From NCBI GenBank assembly GCA_902363595.1, contig CABJAP010000002.1, positions 124,001-188,000 on the forward strand: 64,000 nt of DNA, in the 5' to 3' direction. The stretch comes from Clostridia bacterium. Lineage in GTDB: Bacteria; Bacillota; Clostridia; Peptostreptococcales; Anaerovoracaceae. The position numbers and the translations under genes were made by a program. Position 1 is the stretch's first letter; every line of letters starts with the position of its first letter. Positions 25,846-35,033 of this stretch are shown piece by piece. The notes under the pieces were generated by a model. It made no database searches and was not told the DNA's origin. It saw nothing but the letters and a program-made list of their open reading frames with translations.

Positions 25846-26717
25846 TGAAGGGAACCATTATCAAAGGAATTGCAGGATTTTATTATGTAAAAAGCGGCAC
25901 TGAGGTTTTCCAGTGTAAGGCCAGAGGTGTCTTTAAAAAAGACGGTGTTACACCTTTTGTGGGAGATCTGGTGGAATTTGAAATGGGGCGGGGTCAGGAA
26001 GATGACGGGCTGATCACCAAGATTGCAGAACGCAGGAACCAGTTCATCCGTCCGCCCATTGCCAACGTGGACTGCTTTGCGGTGGTCATGGCGGCGGCCC
26101 GGCCCAAACCCAATCTTTCCATTGTCGATCGGTTTTTGGTTATGGCAGAAAGAAGCGGCGCTGATATTATTCTTTGCATGAACAAGATTGATCTGGCAGA
26201 TGAGGAGCAAGTTTCCGCTATCAGGTCTGTCTATCAGCCCCTTTATCCGGTAGTCTGTCTATGCGGCAGCACCGGCCAGGGAATCGAGACGCTGAAAGAT
26301 CAGCTGAAGGGAAAACGTACCGCCCTGGCAGGACCATCAGGTGTGGGAAAATCGACGATTTTAAATCGCCTCAAACCGGGTGCGGATGCAGAAATCGGCG
26401 ATGTGAGCCAAAAGACGAGGCGGGGAAAACATACCACCCGCCACTGCGAGCTCTTTGATCTGGGCGGGGGTACCATGATCTTTGATACGCCCGGCTTTAC
26501 TTCTTTTGATGTCTTGGAAGCGGATGAAGAGGAACTCCAATATCTGTATCCGGACATGGAACCTTTTATCGGCGGCTGCAAATATGATAATTGCAGGCAT
26601 ATCAAAGAGCCTGGCTGCGCCGTGCGTCAGGCAGCAAAGGAAGGTTTGATCGCTTTCCGCCGCTACCAATCTTATCAGGAGCAGCTGCAGGAGATACAGG
26701 AAAAGAAAAAATACTGA
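25845..26717 (+). CDS. rsgA: Ribosome small subunit maturation GTPase RsgA
   Basis: RsgA is a circularly permuted GTPase that checks late 30S assembly. The 290-aa protein has an N-terminal OB fold (residues 1-60). G4 (CMNKIDL) then comes before G1 (GPSGVGKST), which is the permuted order, and DTPGF is G3. The C-terminal zinc motif is in CKYDNCRHIKEPGC. The ATG overlaps the prkC stop by one base. Gene order prkC-rsgA-rpe is conserved in Firmicutes. Confidence 0.97.
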   Translation: MKGTIIKGIAGFYYVKSGTEVFQCKARGVFKKDGVTPFVGDLVEFEMGRGQEDDGLITKIAERRNQFIRPPIANVDCFAVVMAAARPKPNLSIVDRFLVMAERSGADIILCMNKIDLADEEQVSAIRSVYQPLYPVVCLCGSTGQGIETLKDQLKGKRTALAGPSGVGKSTILNRLKPGADAEIGDVSQKTRRGKHTTRHCELFDLGGGTMIFDTPGFTSFDVLEADEEELQYLYPDMEPFIGGCKYDNCRHIKEPGCAVRQAAKEGLIAFRRYQSYQEQLQEIQEKKKY

Positions 26718-26742
26718 CTATGATTAATAGAAAGGACTAGTT

Positions 26743-27393
26743 ATGATCCGATTAGCACCATCCATTTTATCCGCCGATTTTTCCCGGCTGGGGGAGGAAG
26801 CGGCGGCCATTGAAAAGGCAGGAGCCCATGTGATTCACGTTGATGTGATGGACGGGCATTTTGTTCCCAATATCAGCTACGGAGCGACTGTTATGAAGAG
26901 TTTGTGCGGCAAAACCAAGCTGCCCTTTGACGTCCACTTGATGATCGAACATCCGGATAATTATCTTGAGGATTTTGTGACCGATCAAACAGAATATATA
27001 ACGGTTCACCAAGAAGCATGCCCTCATCTGCACAGAACCGTGCAGCATATCAAAAGCCTAGGTGTGAAGGCTGGCGTGGCCTTAAATCCGGCCACCTCCC
27101 TGACGACTCTGGACTATATTCTGGATGAGGTGGATTTGGTTTTGATCATGTCGGTCAATCCGGGGTTCGGGGGCCAGAAATTCATCGGGTCGGCGCTGAA
27201 AAAGGTGGAAGCGCTCAATGCCTTGAAAAAGCAGAACGGTTATCCGTTTACCATCGAGATCGACGGCGGTATCAATCTGCAGAATGCCCGTTCTGTTACT
27301 GATGCCGGAGTGGAGCTGGTGGTTGCCGGTTCTTCTGTATTCGGCGCTGAGGACATCAGACAGCGTGTCGGCGAATTTTTGGATTTATTCTAG
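26743..27393 (+). CDS. rpe: Ribulose-phosphate 3-epimerase
   Basis: This pentose-phosphate enzyme interconverts ribulose 5-phosphate and xylulose 5-phosphate. The 216-aa TIM-barrel protein has LAPSILSADFSRL, HVDVMDGHFVPN with metal-binding His and Asp, FDVHLMIEHPD, MSVNPGFGGQKF and EIDGGI. An AGAAAGGAC site lies before the ATG. A strong terminator follows, ending the 16-27 kb run. Confidence 0.97.
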   Translation: MIRLAPSILSADFSRLGEEAAAIEKAGAHVIHVDVMDGHFVPNISYGATVMKSLCGKTKLPFDVHLMIEHPDNYLEDFVTDQTEYITVHQEACPHLHRTVQHIKSLGVKAGVALNPATSLTTLDYILDEVDLVLIMSVNPGFGGQKFIGSALKKVEALNALKKQNGYPFTIEIDGGINLQNARSVTDAGVELVVAGSSVFGAEDIRQRVGEFLDLF

Positions 27394-27406
27394 AAAAAAT
27401 AAAAAA

Positions 27407-27434
27407 ACTGCTTCCGAATCGGGGGCGGTTTTTT
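27407..27434 (+). terminator. Intrinsic terminator after rpe
   Basis: A 9-bp stem, ACTGCTTCC with GGGGGCGGT (G-U pairs included), has a 5-base loop. A run of six T residues follows. Confidence 0.85.
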
Positions 27435-27498
27435 GCTTTTTCTGTCGAAAGGCTTCGAAACGTGTAAAGGCATGACGAACGGTGGTGCCTTAGAAACG

Positions 27499-27527
27499 TT
27501 GAAATTTCAATTTTTGTATGGTATACT
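27499..27527 (+). promoter_or_regulatory. Promoter for the gtrB-like gene
   Basis: TTGAAA (27499-27504) and TATACT (27522-27527) are spaced by 17 bases, 24 bases before the ATG. Confidence 0.75.
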
Positions 27528-27551
27528 GTTTTCTTGTCGGGGGTAAAATTT

Positions 27552-28505
27552 ATGGATGAAAAAAAGAAGCAAAAACTAAGCATGATCGTTCCCTGCTATA
27601 ATGAAGAAAAAGTTCTCCGATTATTTCATGGTGCACTGATCAAGCAGCTTCACCAGCTGAAACCGGAAAAATACGATTATGAGCTAATCTTCATCAATGA
27701 TGGAAGCCGGGACAAGACCTTAAACTTAATTCTTGAATTCGCGGCCAAAAACGACCGCATTAAATACATTTCTTTCAGCCGAAACTTTGGAAAAGAGGCG
27801 GCCATGCTGGCCGGCCTGGAGCACGCATCTGGAGACTGCGCAATTATAATGGATGCGGATTTACAGCATCCTCCTTCCATGATCCACCAAATGCTGGATA
27901 AATACGAAGAAGGGTATGACCAGGTCATTGCCAAACGGGACCGCAAGGGCGAACCGAAGAAAGCCGCCTTCCTTGCCAGGACTTATTACAGGCTGGTTAA
28001 TAAAATGGTGGATGTCCGTATGGTGGACGGCGCCGGCGATTTTCGTCTCCTCAGCCGGGAAACCATTGAAGCGGTTCTTTCTCTGAAAGAAACCAACCGC
28101 TTCTCCAAGGGTATCTTTTCCTGGGTAGGCTTTAACCAGACCTATATCGAGTACGCCAACCGGCAGCGGACGTTCGATGAGAGCCGCTGGTCCTTTAAAC
28201 GGCTGCTCCGCTACGGCGTTGACGGCATCGTCTCTTTCAATGTGCAGCCTTTGCGCATGTGCGTGTACTTGGGCGGTGTTCTCCTGGGCATCAGCATGCT
28301 CTATTTAATTTATCTCTTCGTGCGAATTCTGATCTACGGCATCGACGTACCCGGCTACTTTACGACGATTACCCTGATCGCCGTGCTCGGTGGCGTGCAG
28401 CTGATCTCACTGGGGATCATTGGTGAATATGTGGGCAGGATTTATGCAGAAGTAAAAAAACGACCGATCTATATTGTGGCCAAAACAAACATCAAGAAAG
28501 ATTGA
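27552..28505 (+). CDS. Polyprenyl-phosphate glycosyltransferase, GtrB/DPM1-like GT2
   Basis: This 317-aa GT2 enzyme would load a sugar onto undecaprenyl phosphate on the inner face of the membrane. The catalytic domain starts LSMIVPCYNEE. It contains FINDGSRDKT and the DAD motif in AIIMDADLQHPP. QRTFDESRWSFKRLLRYG is typical of the GtrB family. Two C-terminal membrane helices follow (LGGVLLGISMLYLIYLFV and TTITLIAVLGGVQLISLGII). The ATG at 27552 follows GGGGGT. The GtrA-like gene follows, the usual partner, which suggests lipid-linked sugar is flipped to modify an envelope glycan. Confidence 0.92.
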   Translation: MDEKKKQKLSMIVPCYNEEKVLRLFHGALIKQLHQLKPEKYDYELIFINDGSRDKTLNLILEFAAKNDRIKYISFSRNFGKEAAMLAGLEHASGDCAIIMDADLQHPPSMIHQMLDKYEEGYDQVIAKRDRKGEPKKAAFLARTYYRLVNKMVDVRMVDGAGDFRLLSRETIEAVLSLKETNRFSKGIFSWVGFNQTYIEYANRQRTFDESRWSFKRLLRYGVDGIVSFNVQPLRMCVYLGGVLLGISMLYLIYLFVRILIYGIDVPGYFTTITLIAVLGGVQLISLGIIGEYVGRIYAEVKKRPIYIVAKTNIKKD

Positions 28506-28566
28506 TGAATTTCCATTGATGAGTTTCAATTATTGCCAAGGAATGTGAGTAAGAGGAATTGTTAAT

Positions 28567-29250
28567 ATGATGGTGAGATGTGTGCTTGATAAGACTTTGT
28601 TTAAGTTCGTTATTGTTGGGATTATAAATACGCTTTTGGGCATGGCGATTATGTTCGGGCTCTATAATCTGGCGGGCGTGTCCTACTGGCTTTCAACGGC
28701 CGCCAACTATGTGATTGTCAGCTTTCTCAGTTTTTATCTCAATAAGCGGTTCACCTTTCGCCATGAGGGCAGCGCCATTAAAAGCGGACTGCGGTTCGCT
28801 CTGAATATCGGAGTTTGTTATTTTCTTGCCTATGGGGTGGCCAAACCTTGGACCATGATTATGTTCAGCGGACAGGATCGCAGGCTGCAGGAGAATGTAG
28901 CCATGCTGGCGGGGATGTGCCTGTTCACGCTGTTCAATTATCTGGGACAAAGGCTGTTCGTGTTCAGTGATTCCGGGCGGGGTCTTTGGGGCGCCCGCCG
29001 CGGCAAGACCAGGGAGGAGCTGGAGGCTGAGCTGCGGGAGGTAATGGACAGGAAAGATGACCGGGATCCTGGGTGCTATTTCGACCGGGAAGCGCTGGAA
29101 AGGCGGCGGGAGAAGGCGCTGGCTGCAGCCAGGCGCAATGTGATCGCTACAGAGCCGCCGAAGGAGATTGCCCGGCTGATTTGGGAGGCGGAGGAACGGG
29201 ATCGGAAACAGGATTCGCTGGAGGGGGATGAATCCCGGCGGAAGGATTAA
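28567..29250 (+). CDS. GtrA-family membrane protein with charged C-terminal extension
   Basis: The first 140 residues are a GtrA-type four-helix membrane protein (FKFVIVGIINTLLGMAIMFG, YWLSTAANYVIVSFLSFYLNK with the KRFTF motif), proposed to flip lipid-linked sugars. Residues about 145-227 are extra: a strongly charged, Arg/Glu-rich tail (TREELEAELREVMDRK, REALERRREKALAAARR) predicted to be helical and cytoplasmic. Typical GtrA proteins are 120-150 residues, so the tail is unusual. It is more GC-rich than the rest. The gene follows gtrB and is probably in its operon. Confidence 0.87.
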   Translation: MMVRCVLDKTLFKFVIVGIINTLLGMAIMFGLYNLAGVSYWLSTAANYVIVSFLSFYLNKRFTFRHEGSAIKSGLRFALNIGVCYFLAYGVAKPWTMIMFSGQDRRLQENVAMLAGMCLFTLFNYLGQRLFVFSDSGRGLWGARRGKTREELEAELREVMDRKDDRDPGCYFDREALERRREKALAAARRNVIATEPPKEIARLIWEAEERDRKQDSLEGDESRRKD

Positions 29251-29265
29251 ATTTGGTATTTTAGG

Positions 29266-29294
29266 GTGAAAATGGGGGAGGGATGGGGTATAAT
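29266..29294 (+). promoter_or_regulatory. Candidate promoter for the beta-helix protein gene
   Basis: A perfect TATAAT (29289-29294) has a weak GTGAAA (29266-29271) 17 bases upstream. It falls between the GtrA-like and beta-helix genes. Confidence 0.5.
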
Positions 29295-29382
29295 GGGAAA
29301 GGATGAGTAACTAGTTTTCAAACTCTACCCTATTGTTAGAAAAGCTGTCCAATATAGTTCGTGGAGTGGAAAGGACTTTTAT

Positions 29383-30594
29383 ATGACTAAGAACTTATTA
29401 AAAAAGATGCTCATAATGATCACTGTACTGACCGTTGGCTTTGCATTTTCCGTTTCCTCTGCCTTTGCGGCAACAGCAGGGGATGTGATTTATGGTATAA
29501 AAGGTAATGTAATTGGCATCTACAATTCGGCTGGAGAGATTGAGTTTCAACCTTTGGAAAGCGATTATAAAGGGACAGAGTATGAGAAATTAAACGCCTT
29601 GGCACTGCAGCAGCTGTGCGGCAATGATGCGACAAAAACCATCGTAATTCCTTCCGGGAAAACGGTTAGAATAAACTTTGCCATTTTAGTCGGCAATAAT
29701 ACAACGATAAAAGCGTCAGGTGCGACCATCGTTCAAGTGGATTCGAAAAAAGGAATGATTGCCAATAAGGTTGATGCTACTTCTTATAACTCGGTGAAAA
29801 ATGTAAAGATTCTTGGCGGAGTCTGGAAAAACGCCAGCAGCAGCGGACTGAAAGGCTCCATGTTTAAACTGGCTCATGGGCAAAATATCCTGATCGATGG
29901 GTGCGATATTTCCGCAAACTATAATGGCCATTCAATTGAATTGATTGCGTGTAAAAATGCGACTGTTCAGAACTGCCAGATATACGGATTAGGGAAAGCA
30001 AGCAAAACCTGCAGTGAAGAGCAGGTTCAGATTGATATAGCTACGCCCAAAACAGCACCGGGAATTAAAGCATATGGGTCTAAATATGTAAAAGGTCAGA
30101 CCTGCAAGAACATAAAGGTTTTGAATAACTATATTAAGGGAGCCAGGGGCGTATGCGCCAATTATGCTTCCAAAGAGAAAACGTATAAAAATAAGTTTCA
30201 CAGCGGTATTACAGTGACCGGGAATACCATTGAAGGCATCAGAAGTGAAGCACTGGCCTTGTTTAATACGACAAGCGCAACGGTAAAGAACAATAAAATT
30301 TACTCCAAGGGAGGCAGAACCGGGAGCGCATATACTGTTGGTGTTCATTGTGCGATTTTTGGTAAGGCGCCGTCTTCGATTAAAAAGGCTAAAATTGCGA
30401 TAAGCAATAATACTGTTAAGGGCGGCAGACAGGCTGTGCAGGTCTATTCTCATACCAAATCCAAGTATGGAAAGGTAGCTATTACGAAGAATAAATTGTA
30501 TTGCAAGAAGGGAAAAAAGAATGCGATAAAAGCTCCAAAGCAGTCGATCAGAAAGCTGTCGAAGAAGGGGAATAAGATTTATAAGTGGAAATAA
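29383..30594 (+). CDS. Secreted right-handed beta-helix repeat protein
   Basis: This 403-aa protein has a signal peptide at residues 1-30 (LIMITVLTVGFAFSVSSAFA). It then shows many short repeats of the parallel beta-helix kind, such as NVKILGGVWKNA, NILIDGCDISANY, NATVQNCQIYG, GITVTGNTIEG and ATVKNNKIYS. Such folds occur in pectate lyases and other polysaccharide-active enzymes; no catalytic residues can be assigned by eye. The C-terminus is lysine-rich with no LPXTG motif, so it is presumably secreted or held by charge to the wall. It lies at the start of the surface-glycan region. Its substrate is unknown. Confidence 0.75.
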   Translation: MTKNLLKKMLIMITVLTVGFAFSVSSAFAATAGDVIYGIKGNVIGIYNSAGEIEFQPLESDYKGTEYEKLNALALQQLCGNDATKTIVIPSGKTVRINFAILVGNNTTIKASGATIVQVDSKKGMIANKVDATSYNSVKNVKILGGVWKNASSSGLKGSMFKLAHGQNILIDGCDISANYNGHSIELIACKNATVQNCQIYGLGKASKTCSEEQVQIDIATPKTAPGIKAYGSKYVKGQTCKNIKVLNNYIKGARGVCANYASKEKTYKNKFHSGITVTGNTIEGIRSEALALFNTTSATVKNNKIYSKGGRTGSAYTVGVHCAIFGKAPSSIKKAKIAISNNTVKGGRQAVQVYSHTKSKYGKVAITKNKLYCKKGKKNAIKAPKQSIRKLSKKGNKIYKWK

Positions 30595-30730
30595 TTTGTA
30601 TGAGATATGAGTAAATAGCCCCTGTAAACCTTTCAAGGGTCTTATGCTTTCATGGCGCAATCGATCGTTAATTATACAAGAAGGAGCAGCTGGGCTTTAC
30701 AGCTGTAAAGATAAGGCAGGTTAAAAAATA

Positions 30731-31567
30731 ATGGACGCGCAGAATAATTCTGTTCAGGGGCAGCCGATCCTTGAAAATACGAATATCGTTTTTAGTGGAA
30801 AGAATAATATATTGTACTGTGAAGAAAACGTATTGATAAAAGATAGTACGATCTCCTTTAATGGGGATAATTCGGTTGTTTTCTTATCTTCCAATTCTAA
30901 CACATATTACTTGAATATTGATATTTGGAATGATTCTGTGTGCTATTTTGGTCAAAATAATTTCATCAACGGAATATTGAATATCAGTCTTTCCGAGCAA
31001 AAGCATTTTATCGTTGGAAATGATGGTTTGTTTTCGTTTGGCTGCTGGGTAAGGACAGCCGATCCCCATTTAATCTATGATATTAATACAAACAAACGGA
31101 TCAATAAAAGCAAAAGCGTTTTTTTAGGAGATCATGTGTGGATTGGGCAGCAAGCTCTTTTACTAAAAGGTACGAAAGTTGGTTCGGGCAGTATCATTGG
31201 AGCAGCGGCACTTGTTTCCGGGAAAACGATAGAGTCCAACGCTTGTTATGGAGGAAACCCTGCCAGAAGGGTTGCAAGTAATGTATTTTTTCTGAAAAAC
31301 AGTGTACATGCATATACAAAAAAGCAAACAAAAAAATGGAAAAACTGCTCGAATGAAGCCTACACTTATTCTTACAACGTTAAGGAGCAGCTGCTATTCG
31401 AGAGAATTGAAGAATGCCTTAATCATTGCCCTTTGCCAAGCGATAAGATTCAGTATCTAAAGGAACAGCTGCGGGAAAATAATTGCAAAGACAGATTCTA
31501 TATTGGCAAGCCTGTGTTTTGGGTGACAACGAAAAAGAAACTAAAAAAATGGATGGGAGTTAAATAA
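30731..31567 (+). CDS. Hexapeptide-repeat acyltransferase
   Basis: This 278-aa protein has left-handed beta-helix acyltransferase character. The key stretch is DHVWIGQQALLLKGTKVGSG, followed by SIIGAAALVSGKTIE and NACYGGNPARRV, as in CatB/NodL/WbbJ-type O-acetyltransferases. The first 110 residues contain less regular hexapeptides. The C-terminal 80 residues are charged and may be a separate small domain. It probably acetylates a sugar hydroxyl; donor and acceptor are not visible. The 136-base gap upstream shows no clear promoter. Confidence 0.75.
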   Translation: MDAQNNSVQGQPILENTNIVFSGKNNILYCEENVLIKDSTISFNGDNSVVFLSSNSNTYYLNIDIWNDSVCYFGQNNFINGILNISLSEQKHFIVGNDGLFSFGCWVRTADPHLIYDINTNKRINKSKSVFLGDHVWIGQQALLLKGTKVGSGSIIGAAALVSGKTIESNACYGGNPARRVASNVFFLKNSVHAYTKKQTKKWKNCSNEAYTYSYNVKEQLLFERIEECLNHCPLPSDKIQYLKEQLRENNCKDRFYIGKPVFWVTTKKKLKKWMGVK

Positions 31568-31592
31568 ACGGCAAAGAAGACGAGGTTTTAAA

Positions 31593-33002
31593 TTGAAACT
31601 AGAATGGTTTATAAAATGGCGAAGAGGTATTGCCTGCATCATTAGTATTTGTGTGCTTTTATCGTTGGCAGCGGTGATTCCTTCGGAGGTGCACGCGGCG
31701 AAGAAAGAATCAATACCGACGGTTACAGAATTGAAGGCTGCCAAAGCTGGCAATAAAGCGATTACGCTGAAGTGGAAACCGGTCAAGGGCGCTGCAGGGT
31801 ATGTGATCTACAGGGCGAATCCTGGCAGTAAGAAGTATAAAAAAATAAAGACGCTGAAAAATGGGAAAAAAGCTCAATGGGCTAATAAGAAGTTAAAGAC
31901 CAGCAAAACCTATAAGTACAAAATTTCTGTATTAAAAACTATAAATGGAAAGAAACAAATTGGAGCAAAGTCGTACTGGGTATCGGCCTTTACTGGCACA
32001 AAAACTGCAAAAAAAGCAAATGTGAAATCCATAAAAGTAAGCCCCTCTTCCGTGTCTTTAACACTTAACCAGAAGAAGACATTGAAAGTGAAACTGGGCA
32101 CAGCAGCTGGGAAAAAGCCTATAAGCAGCAAGCGGTGGAGTTCCAGTAGTAAGCGAATTGCAGTGGTGGACCAAAAAGGCAGGGTGACGGCTAGGCAGGA
32201 AGGGACTTGCTATATCTATTGTAAGGCCCATAATGGGAAGACTGCAAAGGTAAAAGTGAAGGTCGTTGATAAATCAAATCTTGCAAAATCAATACCGATC
32301 CTTACCTTTCATCGGATCGTACCGCCAGAGATAAAAGCGGATGCCAAAAACAAAGATAATGAATGGATTGCCTCGGCGGGTGATTTTGAACAGCAAATGA
32401 AATATTTGCACGATCAGGGTTACCAGACTATTAGTATGGACGAGTTTTATAGTTGGTACCGTGGGCAAAGCAAGCTGCCGAAAAAGACGGTCATGCTCAC
32501 CTTTGATGATGGGGATTATGAACTGTACTACATTGTTTTGCCTATTTTGAAAAAGTATGGGTTTAAAGGAACCGCCTTTATCATTGGGGCAATGACAGAA
32601 GAAACAACGCATGCTTATGAAAAATCTTCAAATCGTTTCCGCATTGGCAGGGATTTGATTGATCAGATTGGAAGAGAATATCCGAACCTGGAATTTCAAA
32701 GTCATTCCTATGGACTTCATGTTTATGAAAATAATAGGCCCATTGTATATTCAATGAACCTGGACCAGCTGAAAGAGGATTTTAGAATAACTGAAGCCAC
32801 GGGATTTCAATATGTTGCATACCCGTACGGGGCTGAGACTCCCGCTCTTATAAAGGCATTCAATGAAAGCAGCCTTAAATTGGCATTCGGCTTCAAGCAT
32901 TGGAAAAATGCAACACCCAAGTCGCCCTCCCATGATATTCCCCGGGTGAAAATTAATGGACAAATCTCTTTTGAAGAATTCAAACAACGTGTGGGTAAAT
33001 AA
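31593..33002 (+). CDS. Secreted polysaccharide deacetylase with FN3-like and Big2 domains
   Basis: This 469-aa protein starts at TTG after GACGAGG. It has a signal peptide at about residues 1-35 (IACIISICVLLSLAAVIPS then VHAA). A fibronectin-III-like domain follows at about 45-135 (KGAAGYVIYRANPGSKKYKKI). A bacterial Ig-like (Big2) domain follows at about 145-228 (VSPSSVSLTLNQKKTL). The catalytic NodB-type deacetylase domain spans about 232-469. Its motif 1 is TFDDGD and motif 2 is SHSYGLH, giving the Asp and two His metal ligands. It likely removes acetyl groups from wall or capsule sugars. It sits just before the main glycan locus. Confidence 0.88.
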   Translation: MKLEWFIKWRRGIACIISICVLLSLAAVIPSEVHAAKKESIPTVTELKAAKAGNKAITLKWKPVKGAAGYVIYRANPGSKKYKKIKTLKNGKKAQWANKKLKTSKTYKYKISVLKTINGKKQIGAKSYWVSAFTGTKTAKKANVKSIKVSPSSVSLTLNQKKTLKVKLGTAAGKKPISSKRWSSSSKRIAVVDQKGRVTARQEGTCYIYCKAHNGKTAKVKVKVVDKSNLAKSIPILTFHRIVPPEIKADAKNKDNEWIASAGDFEQQMKYLHDQGYQTISMDEFYSWYRGQSKLPKKTVMLTFDDGDYELYYIVLPILKKYGFKGTAFIIGAMTEETTHAYEKSSNRFRIGRDLIDQIGREYPNLEFQSHSYGLHVYENNRPIVYSMNLDQLKEDFRITEATGFQYVAYPYGAETPALIKAFNESSLKLAFGFKHWKNATPKSPSHDIPRVKINGQISFEEFKQRVGK

Positions 33003-33083
33003 AACGGTATATGCCATAACTAGGCTGCAAAATGTAATATATAGAACCTAAATCCCAAATAAATTGCAATATGTTGTATAACC

Positions 33084-33112
33084 TTGAATTTATGTGTAAA
33101 ATATGATATACT
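33084..33112 (+). promoter_or_regulatory. Promoter of the surface-glycan locus
   Basis: TTGAAT (33084-33089) and TATACT (33107-33112) are spaced by 17 bases. It lies about 70 bases before the dehydratase gene and could drive the long run that follows. Confidence 0.7.
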
Positions 33113-33182
33113 TATTCGAGTTTTTGGGGATATAATAACTGAACCAAATGTGTATTCATTAAGAAACGAGTGACTTTAACCA

Positions 33183-35012
33183 ATGGGTAAAAAATATAGC
33201 AGGATTATCATTTTAATAGTGGTCGACATGGCTATTGTCGCCTTTAGCTCGATTATGCCGTTAGCACTGCGCTTTGGTATCTTTACCATGGATGTAATGT
33301 ACCTTGTGCCCGCCATCAAATGCCTTCCGGCAGATATTGTGATTACAATTCTTGTTATGGCATTGTTTAAGCTCTATAATCGGGTTTGGACCTATGCGGG
33401 TATGGATGAATTGATGTCCGTCTTGAAGGCGTCGCTGATTATTGAAGCACTCTACGTGGCGTATAGACTCTTTATGGGAGTTGCGATGCCGCGTAGTTTT
33501 TATGTGTTCAATTGGATCTTTCTGTTCCTTTTGTTGGCGGGCTCTCGGGTTTCTGTAAGGCTGTTCCGTCAAATAAAGCGTAAATACACAAAAGGATCGG
33601 GATCCCACAGAATGATGATCATTGGGGCCGGATCCGCAGGTTCTGTTTTGATCAGAGAGTTGCAGTATAACAGCAATGCAAAGATTGCCTGCTTGATCGA
33701 TGATAACCCAGGAAAAAAAGGAAAGTATATTCACGGGATCCCTATTGTGGGAAATCGCCAGGATATTCCACATATGGTTGAAAAATATGAAATTGACGAA
33801 ATTATCATTGCTATTCCGTCGGAAGAGCCAAGGGTGATACGTGACATCATTTCTCTTTGCAATGAAACACCGGCCAAGCTGAAAATCTTGCCTGCAATTA
33901 CATCAACCCTGACCTCTTCACTGAGTCAGAAGGTTCGCGAAGTCAATTATGAAGACCTGCTAGGAAGAGATGCGGTTGTTATTAATAATAAAGATGTCGA
34001 GGAGTTCGTTAAGGAAAAGACGGTGATGGTCACTGGCGGCGGTGGTACCATTGGATCAGAACTGTGCAGACAAATTGTGGCCAATCATCCAAAGCAGCTG
34101 GTTATTGTTGACATTTATGAAAATGGTGCTTACGAACTGCAGATGGAGCTTTTACGAAATTATCCGGAGTCAGTTGTCAGGGTGTTGATTGCGTCAGTCA
34201 GAGACTTCGACCGTATGGAGACGATCTTCCAAGCATACAAACCGGAAATTATTTATCATGCGGCAGCCCACAAACATGTGCCGTTGATGGAATATTCTCC
34301 TAATGAAGCGGTCAAGAATAACTGTAAGGGTACCTTAAATATGGTCAAGCTGTCAGATCAATATAGTGTACAGCGCTTTGTGCTGATCTCTACGGATAAG
34401 GCGGTAAGACCGACCAATGTGATGGGTGCTACAAAACGAATCTGTGAAATGATCATCCAGTCCTACAATAAGATGTCGGAGACTGAATTTGTAGCAGTGC
34501 GGTTTGGCAATGTGCTGGGCAGCAATGGTTCGGTAATCCCACTGTTTTTAAAACAGATAGAAGCAGGGGGGCCGGTGACTCTGACACATAGGGAAATAAC
34601 CCGTTTCTTTATGACCGTCAGTGAGGCAGTGTCTCTAGTGCTGCAGGCAGGCCTTCTGGCCAGAGGCGGAGAAATTTTCGTTCTGGATATGGGACAACCT
34701 GTAAAAATTTATGATTTGGCAATGAACTTGATTCGCTTGAAGGGATATGTCCCTGATGAAGACATTAAGATTGAAATTGTGGGACTCAGGCCAGGCGAGA
34801 AATTGTATGAGGAACTCTTGATGGCTGAGGAAGGCTTGGAGAGTACTCCTAATGAGTTGATTTATATTGGACAACCAATTAATATGGACTGCAAGAAATT
34901 TCTGTATCAACTGGATACGTTGATTGAAATGGCTGAAAAAAATGGAGGACAAATTAAATCGGAGATAGAAAAAGTTTGTGTCACATATAAAAAGGATGAT
35001 AGAATTAATTAA
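33183..35012 (+). CDS. Membrane-bound nucleotide-sugar 4,6-dehydratase (WbpM/CapD type)
   Basis: This 609-aa protein is of the large membrane type of UDP-GlcNAc 4,6-dehydratase. Four N-terminal helices (within residues 1-120) precede a CoA-binding-like Rossmann domain (IIGAGSAGSVLIRELQ). The catalytic SDR domain starts at about residue 280 with VTGGGGTIGSELCRQI. The active-site stretch STDKAVRPTNVMGATKR has Met where soluble PseB enzymes have Tyr, as known for WbpM. The product is a 4-keto-6-deoxy sugar nucleotide, used for QuiNAc, FucNAc or bacillosamine-type sugars. It is distinct from the two small PseB copies downstream. It has its own promoter. Confidence 0.9.
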   Translation: MGKKYSRIIILIVVDMAIVAFSSIMPLALRFGIFTMDVMYLVPAIKCLPADIVITILVMALFKLYNRVWTYAGMDELMSVLKASLIIEALYVAYRLFMGVAMPRSFYVFNWIFLFLLLAGSRVSVRLFRQIKRKYTKGSGSHRMMIIGAGSAGSVLIRELQYNSNAKIACLIDDNPGKKGKYIHGIPIVGNRQDIPHMVEKYEIDEIIIAIPSEEPRVIRDIISLCNETPAKLKILPAITSTLTSSLSQKVREVNYEDLLGRDAVVINNKDVEEFVKEKTVMVTGGGGTIGSELCRQIVANHPKQLVIVDIYENGAYELQMELLRNYPESVVRVLIASVRDFDRMETIFQAYKPEIIYHAAAHKHVPLMEYSPNEAVKNNCKGTLNMVKLSDQYSVQRFVLISTDKAVRPTNVMGATKRICEMIIQSYNKMSETEFVAVRFGNVLGSNGSVIPLFLKQIEAGGPVTLTHREITRFFMTVSEAVSLVLQAGLLARGGEIFVLDMGQPVKIYDLAMNLIRLKGYVPDEDIKIEIVGLRPGEKLYEELLMAEEGLESTPNELIYIGQPINMDCKKFLYQLDTLIEMAEKNGGQIKSEIEKVCVTYKKDDRIN

Positions 35013-35033
35013 TAAAAAAGAAGGATAGTTTTT

